The notes below the pieces were generated by a model. That model saw only the letters and a list, made by a program, of their open reading frames with translations. It did not search any database and was not told where the DNA came from. Below, in pieces: positions 55,418-64,000 of a stretch of 64,000 nucleotides of DNA (positions are counted from its first letter, which is position 1; every line of letters starts with the position of its first letter). This stretch comes from Bemisia tabaci (Eukaryota > Arthropoda > Insecta > Hemiptera > Aleyrodidae): assembly GCF_918797505.1 (NCBI RefSeq), contig NC_092793.1:49588243-49652242 (forward strand), in the 5' to 3' direction. The position numbers and the translations under genes are program-made.

Positions 55418-56370
55418 CAGAGCGGAGCAATGCGCGTTCACTTCTCGCGCGCCTTCAATTTTGCAGATGCAACACGGACATCCATCGAGCACGAATAGTT
55501 GTATCTCTACGCCGTCATCAACGCGCGTCTTTTTCTCTTGCTCTATTCTCACATTGAGTTAGTTCCGGTTGTTTCATTCGGAGGGGTGCTTCAAGGGCTA
55601 TGTGAGTAACACAGCCGAATATTATTACAATAACCTTATTTTTGAAATTTTAAAATAGTCAAGGCTAAGTGTGCTAAAAATATATCATGATGTATCCAAA
55701 TCGATAATTATTAAAAAGAAAAAAAAAATAATTAGATGTCTCTTAAGCGCTCTAAAGGGCACACGTCTGAAAACTGGTGATGTGGCGAGAGTTGTGTCGT
55801 GTCAGGGCATTGCTTTTTTTTGACGATTGCTACTAGAAATCCAAAGGCTGGTCAAATTGATCCCACTATCTCCACTCCGGGAGTAAGTGGGAGTTACATA
55901 ATTTTAAAAAAAAAGTAATTCTTGCCTTCAAAAACATAAGTATATCATAGATAGTACCTCAAAAACTACCAAATCAATTGGTTCATTTGGGATTTTGCGT
56001 ATAAAAAAAGTCTAGGGCTTCTAAGGGTTAAATGATTTAGAATTACTTGTACCGTATTGCAAAATGTGGTCCATCTTTTCCAACTGTAAATTTAGATTTA
56101 CCTCAAACAACAGACCAATGAATACCATTTAACATTGCATAACTTGATAGCATTATCGAATGGAATGTCTTTGGCTAGTTCGTCGCTTTGCTGACATAAG
56201 AGCGTGACTATACATTGAGATGAGCCCTGAAAAGCCTTGAAATATATGGAAGACAGGCGCATTGCAGAGAGTAGTTACGTCCTGATGTCAGGTAGGCGAC
56301 GAGTTAGTCGTTCGCAGTGGGTCAGGGCTATGATAATTTGCATACAGGTCTCTCTATGCGTCATATAACA
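55418..56370. other. Mixed DNA with one dispersed repeat
   Basis: The ~60-bp repeat lies at 55449-55505. TTGCAAAATGTGGTCCATC at about 56058 is a solitary end of the AATTGGACT family. Confidence 0.45.
55449..55505 (+). repeat. ~60-bp dispersed repeat copy
   Basis: It reads GCGCCTTCAATTTTGCAGAT then GCAACACGGACATCC and CACGAATAGTTGTATC. This is the best preserved copy together with 39046. Confidence 0.65.
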
Positions 56371-56643
56371 TATATCGATGGCTAAAGTGAAAAACCTCTT
56401 ATCTCCATTTGAGACGTTATAGACTTTCTATAATACTTCTATACTGTATTATCTCTTTAAATAACTAGTCAACGTAATTTTTCGAAAGCTGCCTTGATTT
56501 TTTTTTTCTCTATGAGCAGAATTTTCTGTATAAATCTCAAGCACTGAAGTTGGCTCGTTTCTCTTCAAAATATGAAGGAGACGTGGAAATTTTGAAACTC
56601 CGCAATGGAGGTACGCGGTTTCGTATACTTTGGCCATCAATTT
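56371..56643. mobile_element. MITE with ATCGATGGCTAAAGTG ends
   Basis: The left end TATCGATGGCTAAAGTGAAA with CTCCATTT is inverted at the right as AATGGAG and CGTATACTTTGGCCATCAAT. The length is about 273 bp. A truncated relative lies at 49414. Confidence 0.65.
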
Positions 56644-56925
56644 AGAGCTTTATTCAATTGCGTCGTGTGAGGCAAACTTCCACATTCTCTTAATTATGGT
56701 GGATCTTTCCACGTGTCGCCTAGAGCCCTCGTTCTAACGAAACGTGACATCCAGTCGAGCCCTCTTCGAATCGACAAGATTTAGCACACATGCATCTCAT
56801 GTTTGGTTTCAAATTTATTCTGTACAAATTTACACCTCACGTCCTAGAGATCCGCCCATTGGATCCGCCCATGGTGAAAACTGTGATGAAGTGAACAAAT
56901 CAAATTCCAAAAATTTTAGTTTAGC

Positions 56926-57072
56926 CTCGTTAACATTTGGACGTATTTCTGCCAAACAGAACTATGTGCATTATGACGTGAACTCTGTTATGCATGTATT
57001 CTTACAGGTCTCAGGGCACATATCTCAATGCAAATAGTTCCGTTTGGCAGAAATACGTACATTTAACATCGA
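56926..57072. mobile_element. MITE with TTTGGCAGAAATACGT inverted repeats
   Basis: TGGACGTATTTCTGCCAAAC with AGAACTATGTGCAT is inverted at the right as ATGCAAATAGTTCC and GTTTGGCAGAAATACGTACA. The length is about 147 bp. CAGAACTATGTTTATTG at about 57918 is a possible solitary fragment. Confidence 0.7.
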
Positions 57073-58377
57073 GACTATTTGCCTCTGTCGGAGGTTGCCG
57101 CAACATGGCATGGTTCGCGTTTCGGCGAACTCAATAGTAGGGATTTCATTGAACGAGGGAAGGGACACGGAATGGTATTGCCCGGCGTGATGAAAGAAGA
57201 GTGCAACGGTGTAAGGACTATGATGAGGGCCGTGACCTACTTAAATTACGTGAGTGAGGACCCTGCGGTTACGGTTTCACTGTCAAATGCAATCGATTGC
57301 ATCAAGCGGGAGCCTCTGGCGCCTACCTGTCTAGTAAACTCAGATGATGCCATTTTCTAGAAGAATTTCGTTCTCTTAAGGCGATTCTAAGTGATCCATA
57401 GAGACGAGATTCGCCACTTCGCTGGGCTGCTACACAGTCTTTGTCTCTGAGAAGAAATGATTATCTTGAGTCATAACTTAATGCATGAAACTTATCCATA
57501 GTATGTAGCAGCATTGATACTGAGTAGCATGATATCAGATTTTTGAAGATTTATTGAAAACTTCACCACAACGGGCATTCCTCATTGACTCAATGTGTAA
57601 GAAAACTATCAAAACGAAATTTCATCCATACTAACATTTACTCGTATATACCCTATACCCCATTTGAAGCATGATGAGATCCTAATTTTAGAATTTAAAG
57701 CTCACTTTGGCTAAAAATTTCCCCCACGAGCGTAAAATCGTAAATGAATACGATTTGAACAATTTGAACATGTTCTCAAAAAAGCATAACAATCTAAAAC
57801 AATCTCTAACTGCTTTTGACATTGTATGCTCTTTGAGCCACCGCCCAACCTACCAGCAAGAATGGGATTTCAGAAGGACGTTTTAAGTTTAAGTGTACTT
57901 TGGCGGACATAATAAAACAGAACTATGTTTATTGTTTAGCCTGTATATGAAGCTATCCTTACCTTAAACAATCGTTTGCCCTCCACTTGTTTGGAAAAGT
58001 GTTATATACTGTAAATCTATGTTCGGGAAAACTGACGTAGAGGGTAATTTACGAAAATCAGTATATTTTTTTAATTTGATAAAAAAAAATTGAAATTGTT
58101 TGTGCGTCCAGAAAAAAACGTCTCTCTAAAATTGGGAGAAACCTATCCCTCCTGTCCGAGGTCAGGAATTGTCACGTTTCATAAATCATTGATCTACGAA
58201 GAGCCCCATTTTTCCCACAGACGCCATAATTGTTTAATATCAACTTCAAAATCAGCGGAACGAAGGAAACGGCGCCTTGTAAAAAACACGGGTGCAACGC
58301 CGATTAAAAATTCATGGAGGATCAAATATTAAACGGAACCGAGCTGACGTGATGTTAAACGGTATTGCCGCCCACTC
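57073..58377. other. Mixed DNA, no supported gene
   Basis: A 93-codon plus-strand ORF at 57079-57360 has no family resemblance, no acceptor at its start and abuts the MITE. I leave it uncalled. Confidence 0.4.
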
Positions 58378-58545
58378 CAGAGGCGAAGCGTGAATGATCG
58401 ATTATATTATCGATATTTCCCCATACAAGTTGCAGTAAAGAATCGATTATTAAGGTGCTCGTATCGAACACCCCGTTTATCGATCCTTTTCCACAGGTTT
58501 AAATGGCAGATCAATCGATATATCGCAAAGCACGCCACGCTACTG
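58378..58545. mobile_element. 168-bp hAT-like MITE, ATCGAT palindrome family, copy 2
   Basis: It starts CAGAGGCGAAGCGTGAATGA and ends AAAGCACGCCACGCTACTG. A perfect 8-bp duplication GCCCACTC flanks it (58370-58377, 58546-58553). The internal mirror AAGAATCGATTATTAAGGTG / GTTTATCGATCCTTTTC and the motif TATCGATA are present. Confidence 0.88.
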
Positions 58546-60956
58546 GCCCACTCTCGTATTGTACAGGGTGAACAGTGGCGCCAAGCGTTCGCCATCGAGA
58601 GATACAACGACGAAGTTAATAAAGAAAGCGCCTAATATCTGAGTAGGTCGATGGTGAAACCTATAGAGTCCATTGTATGATGACCCCCATATTTCATAAA
58701 ATTAATCACATTTCGGGGCTCATCAGAAAAAATAGATGCGTCAGATTTCAACATCGCAGATTATCGAGCTGCTGTCCGCACTCCGAGGCCTAAATACAAC
58801 GCCGTGTGTACGATGTAACTCAGCGTAGGCTCTGACATTATAGGTTTCCCACGTGTTCACTCGATTTACATACCGGAATTACTCCGTCAAGGACCTGATA
58901 TCCCCTCTGTCTTATTGGCGCATTCAGTCTAAAAATGTAAAAATGTGCCTTCATTTTGGACCGTCACGGCTACAACAGAGAATGTAGTCAACGGTCAGTT
59001 ATCTAGACAGATAAAATTCTGCTTACAAGTTACAAAAAGTCTGCGCTGTGCTCTATAAAATTTGATTATGACCTTCAAAACTCTTACTTTTTACTTTAAA
59101 ATGCAGTCGATTTGTTTATGAGTAAATGAAGCAACTGTGATTAATATATTAAAATATAAATTCACTTACGGGAGTCTCTTTTTGGTCATTTAATATTTTA
59201 AAGCAAAAACCCGTGCTTAAATTGCATTAGCATCAACTCACTTTTGCTGGTTCAGATTGAAATATAGATCAGAAGGTTCAGAGAAGAATTGCAATTACTA
59301 TGCATTACTTCTTAAAATAGGGATTTATATGGATTTAATACATAATAATATGAGAAACCGATGTCACAAAAATGAAGCAACACCTGATGCAATCTAATTT
59401 AGCAAATAAAAAAAAAATTATTATTACTATCGGGGGAAAACTTTGGTTAAAGTTCATTTTGATGTGGTGAGAGATATCGCGACTTGAACAACCTCACCAT
59501 TTCATTTTAAAAAGTGTTCGTAGTACAAAGCTTCAAACGTCGTTAGAGTTAAGGGCGCTATATCTCTAAACTGGCGTTTAAAGCTCAATCGTGCGGCCGC
59601 GGTGCACGCGAGACAGTTATTTTACAGTTTGGGTAACGCGAGAAGTATCTAGCCGAGGTTGAAGGCGCCTTATAAAGCATACAGTCTGCTTATCTATTAT
59701 TTTCCTGGAGTCAGCAAGATTCAAATGTATTTGAGTATAATGAAACAATGAATGGTATGATGGGAGTCATTTGACATGTTAGACGGCTTGTCCCTGTGAG
59801 TACAAATGAGCGGAAAAGCAATGGCTAAGCTCAGAAACTAAGTATTTCGGTTACATTATTGCAAAATTCCCACGTATCCAAAATCGTTTTGAGGGGAAAT
59901 GTCCAACTTTATTGCTTGACATTTTTGCACATTTTTCTTTAAACAGAGAAAGAAAATCACGAAAATGTACAAATACTCTGGTATTGAAAACGTAATGAGT
60001 ATTCCCTTTTAATTCTTTGGTATTTAAGTTTCAGAAGTCTTTTGGTTAGAGACCGTCATTCTTTGCCCTAGCAGTAGTGGACGAGAGGGGTTTTTACCTC
60101 TCGTTTTCCTGAATTAATGCATTACCAGTTTTAGAGAGCCCAAATACGTTAAAGATATACGTCAACTCAGGTGACAAGTATTCCTATTTCTCGACTGTCC
60201 GCAGCATGTTAGCGCATGTTAAAAAAATACGTAATTTTCCAACATTATGTTAAGTAGAGTCTTTAGCATCGATCTGTTGCAAAAGGCTACAGTCAATTTC
60301 AACGCTTCACAAATGCTGACGTCAGTTCATTCTTGTGCATACAGAAGGGCAACTAAAATGATTTCCAGGGGTAGGGAATTTAAGATATTCCATGGAGGTT
60401 TTCTCAGTGGCTCACCCATACGAAAGTGCACCATCCGTGGAATTTAGTGACGTTCCGGTAGACTCGTATCCTTATGCAAAGAATCGATTCAATCACGGAG
60501 TTAAGTGCAACAAGTCTGCAACATCTCTAACCAAGTTCCGCGGTTTCCAAGTTTAGCCATCGATACCTTATTTGACGGACAAACAACACATTTTGAGTCG
60601 ATTCTCATGATGCTGACCTTAGAATCGGCATCGGTGTGTGGTTGCGTGCACAAACCGTAATTTTTCTCTGTCGATCTGCTGAGAACCCCCGAGCAAAGTC
60701 GATGCAGCCGACCGTGAGGGAAGTTCCTCGTAATATGAGCGTATATGAATCACTCGTTTAAACTTTCAGCTAAAAAACAGCGTCCGAAACCCGTTGCCTC
60801 ATGACTGTTGCGCAGCCTCTGACGGACATTTCAAAGGAACCCTCGTGAATAATTCCGCATCCAGTTAACCTTTCTCCCAGAACGAGACTCTTGTAGAATT
60901 TTGATCCGCCTATAAGCGTAATTCTCGTAAAGCATATCGCAAACAGTCAGGAACTT
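58546..60956. other. AT-rich DNA, no gene seen
   Basis: GTCGATGGTGAAACC at 58650 and a CCCCCATATTTCAT / TTTCGGGGCTCAT pair near 58683-58720 are worn repeat ends. GTTTCCAAGTTTAGCCATCGAT near 60543-60564 resembles the ATGGCTAAAGTG family. Nothing else was recognised. Confidence 0.4.
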
Positions 60957-61120
60957 CAGTGGCGTGGTGTGCTTTGCGATATATCGATTGACCAACCATT
61001 TAAACCTACGGAAAAGAATCGATTAACAGGGAGTCCGCAACGAATGCCTTGATGATCGATTCCTTACAATAGCTTCAAATGGGGAAGTATCGAAAATTGA
61101 TTATTCACGCCTCGCCACTG
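60957..61120. mobile_element. hAT-like MITE, ATCGAT palindrome family, copy 3
   Basis: It starts CAGTGGCGTGGTGTGCTTTG and ends CACGCCTCGCCACTG. The flanks AGGAACTT (60949-60956) and AGTAACTT (61121-61128) are an 8-bp duplication with one change. Confidence 0.85.
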
Positions 61121-61316
61121 AGTAACTTTGAGAACAGCCTCCAAAGCTTGTTTCCATATCGTGAAGAAAAACGCTGTGGAAAAAGTATCTGTTGTAATAC
61201 AATGAGGAGGAAATAGCACCAAAAACTGTGCTGGGAACCACTGTTTTTCATTAAAAAAAAGTTGCCCTTCAAATGCCAAGCTATTCATGCTGTCTCAGAG
61301 CAATTTCGGCAAATTG

Positions 61317-61481
61317 TAGTGGCGTGGCGTGAATTGCTATATATCGATTTTTATGCCATTTAAACCTATGGAAAAAGATCGATAAATAGGGTGTTCGCAG
61401 CGAACACCTTAATAATCGATTCTTTACCATAGGTTTAAATGGCATAACAATCGATACATCGCAATTCACGCCACGCCACTG
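61317..61481. mobile_element. hAT-like MITE, ATCGAT palindrome family, copy 4
   Basis: It starts TAGTGGCGTGGCGTGAATTG and ends AATTCACGCCACGCCACTG. It is almost a complete palindrome, with GGTGTTCGCAGCGAACACC at the exact centre. The flanks GGCAAATTG and GGCCAAATTG are a target duplication blurred by one indel. Confidence 0.8.
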
Positions 61482-62143
61482 GGCCAAATTGTCGATTCTC
61501 GAGCGAAGGAACGTAACGCTAATCCAATGTTGTAATATTGACCTGATTAACTCAATTTGTACAGGAATTTTTTGACTAATATTTCTGATTTTTGGGTATA
61601 GTTAGAAGAAAAAACAGGGAAATTTTCAATCAGAAATACTCAACAGTCTGCCGATAAAAAATACAATTTTCGAGTGTAAATTTCGCAACGTTGAAGTGTC
61701 TACGTTCGTGTGTCAGAGAAGCGACGAAATGCACTGTTTTCAATTGAACGATGGCTTTAGGAGTCCACAGGGATAATGACCAAAAATGACCAGATCCCGA
61801 TGCATTTTGTGTAATATGGACCTTCGTTGAGAAAAAATTGTAGATTTGGAGAAATTCGGGGTGGGCCCCAAAGCGGCTCTTATCGAGACCTCTCCTTTTG
61901 CGCGATGACGCTTGAAAGTATACCGAACACAAAAAGCGTTTCTCCGAAGAGCAGTTTCTCAACCCTCTTCATTACACAGCAATTATTATACCGAAAATTC
62001 TGTTGAAAGTTTAAGAAAAAAACTGGGAACCGCCCTCTCGAGGAAGCCACGATAAAACCCTTGCTGCTAAGTCCCGAATTCTCTTTCTAGAGTCAGGTAT
62101 TGTGCGTACTCGACTAACGCTGTGAAGCCTCCTAGGAACTTGT
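61482..62143. other. Mixed DNA, no gene seen
   Basis: A 110-codon minus-strand ORF at 61630-61962 has no recognisable family or splice context. Confidence 0.4.
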
Positions 62144-62395
62144 CTGCCGTGCTAAGGAAGAACGCCGTATGAACCTTCAGGCGTTGCCAAATCTCCTTCT
62201 ATATATAAATAATTTACCGGGAAAATTGTAAATATTTTTCTTTGAGTCTTTCAAATAATTTTGCCAGCAATTTAATCTAAAATATCTGAAAATTTCAAGG
62301 AGAAATAAGCATAACTTTCCTTAAAAATAATGTTTTATCCGGAGAAATTTGGCAACTCTCGAATGTTCATACGGCATTTTTCCTTAGCACGGCAG
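62144..62395. mobile_element. 252-bp MITE, CTGCCGTGCTAAGG family, copy 2
   Basis: The left end CTGCCGTGCTAAGGAAGAAC is inverted at the right as TTTTTCCTTAGCACGGCAG. TTGT flanks both sides (62140-62143, 62396-62399), a 4-bp target duplication like that of copy 1 (TATG). Confidence 0.85.
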
Positions 62396-62405
62396 TTGTG
62401 CGGTC

Positions 62406-62636
62406 ATGAAGCTTCTCGCCTTTGTTCCTACGCTTGGTACATGGCTATTGTTCCTCTCTCCGCATGCGATATTAAGTGGCAGAGGCGCGGAGTTCTGGAA
62501 CCTCCGGCGAAATTTACATATTCTAGGCCTTTTTAACAAGATAACTAATTACTACGTGCAAGAACCGCCGAAATTTATCCCCGACATCGCCATATTTCAA
62601 CTCAGCGGAATAAATTCAGATTGCGCGGCAGATTGA
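62406..62636 (+). CDS. Candidate secreted-protein exon or small ORF (weak)
   Basis: This ORF of 76 residues starts MKLLAFVPTLGTWLLFLSPH, a good signal-peptide shape (Lys, hydrophobic core, then AILSG). It continues through a mixed region (FNKITNYYVQEPPKFIPDIA) to NSDCAAD and a stop. It could be a complete small protein, or a first exon using the weak donor GTGCAAG after Asn-Tyr-Tyr (about 62556). It starts 10 bp after a MITE, which may have brought a promoter or simply landed upstream. I see no TATA box or clear partner exon. Chance origin remains likely. Confidence 0.25.
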   Translation: MKLLAFVPTLGTWLLFLSPHAILSGRGAEFWNLRRNLHILGLFNKITNYYVQEPPKFIPDIAIFQLSGINSDCAAD

Positions 62637-64000
62637 GATTGAGATGTTCGTAATTATCATTACAATTCCGTGTAATTTTTTGGTGGGCTTTTGGATTTTT
62701 TATCGCTCCTTTTGCGAAAAATCTAAGACCACTCTTTGCGTGTAAAGTTTACATTATGTGAATGTTGTTGAAGACTATTGTCTACTTGTCTGATTTGATT
62801 TGAGCGCAATTTGGCAAGATTATATCATCTTAAATGCATCAGTCCGTATTATTTGAAGAGCATTTTCTCTTTGAGAATTTTTAAGTCAATTTTTTACGAT
62901 TTAAAAATTTACAGGGTACTCTCCAAAGCTAAATTAAGATTGATTAAATCAAATTAAGCGCTAAATCGATGATCTAAAACGAATATTGAATTTCTCTCTC
63001 TCTCTCTCTCTCTCATCTAGAATAAATGAGGCACTTTTCGATAAAAGGGCGTAGAAGCCTTCCAATGCTGCTAAGATTGTGCAATATAGATCTCTAGTTA
63101 TAAGTAACTTATCCGACAGTTTTGCCATGAATGTTTCCCTGAATCTGCTCCTAGTTTTTCCTCCCTACTGTAAGGAAGTAAGTCGACTGTAAATCGATCT
63201 CATCTGCCGCAAACGCAATAAACAAATATCACAATCTTAGCAGAATTGCAAGCCTCATGCACCCTTTTACCGGAAAAAATACCTCAAATTTGAAATTTTG
63301 ATGAGGTTATAGGAGTTTGGATGTTATTCAATTTCACTCGCGCCGTAAAAGTAACGCGCAATGTCAACTGTCACTTAAATGGGAATGGGATTGAAGCGCT
63401 GCAATTCGACAGTATGATTTCACAGTTGTCCTGGTATTCTTTGTTCAACAAACGACACTAATTTTTGAACACTAATAAGCCAGACCCGGAACCAATTAAT
63501 TTATTGCATATCAGACAATCCTTTCATCCATTCCAAATCATTTGAAGTTTTATCGACTGTCAAACTGGTCACTCTGTTGCAAGATGAGGCAATATTTTTA
63601 TGTACAAGAACTCTCTATTTTTACAATTTCATACATCTCTATGCACACTTGTCTTTTTGTGTGGTGCACGTGTGTTTGAAAGGAATCTGTCTAATTCTAA
63701 TAGATTCAAAAACACTGATTCTGATAGTGGTTTACACTTAATCTCAACTATTTCAATGCGAAATATGCCTGATAGAGCTAAGCTAGTTGATAGGTATTTC
63801 GGAACCTTTTTTTCGATGAGAAATTCGACAACGATGACGATCGTTCGATTTGGGAGGCATCGGCGATTGGCTAATCAGCGAGGCGTATTTTGAGGTTGCT
63901 CGCGACCGCGGGAAATGCTGCGCGTTCCCCAAATCCTGTTCCCCTCACCCTTTTCTCTACGGCCTCACCCATCACAATTTCTATGCCGCACGTCTGCCAC
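62637..64000. other. AT-rich DNA to the window end
   Basis: A (TC)n microsatellite lies at 62993-63014. An inverted pair CTGCTAAGATTGTGCAATAT (63068) and ATCACAATCTTAGCAGA (about 63228) bounds about 175 bp, probably a worn MITE. The 97-codon ORF at 63600-63893 is not protein-like enough to call. Confidence 0.45.
62993..63014. repeat. (TC)n microsatellite
   Basis: Eleven TC repeats. Confidence 0.9.

Overview
This is a eukaryotic, almost certainly insect, nuclear window that is mostly non-coding. Three things show this: spliced exons with GT-AG borders and no bacterial-style gene packing; AT-rich DNA broken by short GC-rich islands; and a very high density of short non-autonomous transposons (MITEs, foldback elements), LINE tails and a miniature LTR element. 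Several repeat families look to me like ones common in the whitefly Bemisia tabaci (Hemiptera). That is recall, not a search, so I hold the species call at about 0.6.

Genes. Only two loci have convincing gene structure. At the left edge (13-4018, + strand) are the last three coding exons of a gene running in from outside the window: 222 residues, all introns phase 0, family not recognised. At 19187-19431 (+ strand) there is a TATA promoter, a GC-rich 5' UTR and a first coding exon. That exon gives a start in good insect context, a hydrophobic signal peptide and a strong donor site. No later exon of this gene was found, so its first intron probably covers much of the remaining 44 kb. Two weaker candidates are small ORFs with secretory-like N-termini (14761-14919 and 62406-62636).

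Layout. 0-5.5 kb: 3' end of gene 1, with a MITE in its intron. 6.3-9.0 kb: MITEs, a 307-bp tandem array with a nested MITE, and a second tandem array. 11.0-12.1 kb: a TA-flanked inverted-repeat element. 13.5-15.2 kb: three MITE or foldback elements. 18.3-18.9 kb: a rearranged LINE tail. 19.2 kb: promoter and first exon. 21.5-23.3 kb: a near-perfect 1.8-kb palindrome. 28.5-29.6 kb: a TRIM-like LTR element with 249-bp terminal repeats and a 5-bp target duplication. 30-38 kb: MITEs, nested elements and three LINE tails. 40.9-45 kb: a foldback, a tRNA-derived sequence and MITEs. 45-64 kb: more MITEs, a pyrimidine-rich tract and microsatellites.

Between the repeats lie GC-rich, non-repetitive islands (for example 23.7-24.3, 29.8-30.1, 31.8-32.1, 43.9-44.1, 50.0-50.2, 52.3-52.8 and 54.6-54.8 kb). 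They have no credible ORF and could be intronic regulatory DNA. I found no rRNA, no CRISPR, no bacterial genes and no intact transposase or reverse transcriptase. Nothing here looks like a new multi-gene system. The notable content is transposon architecture and a probable giant first intron.
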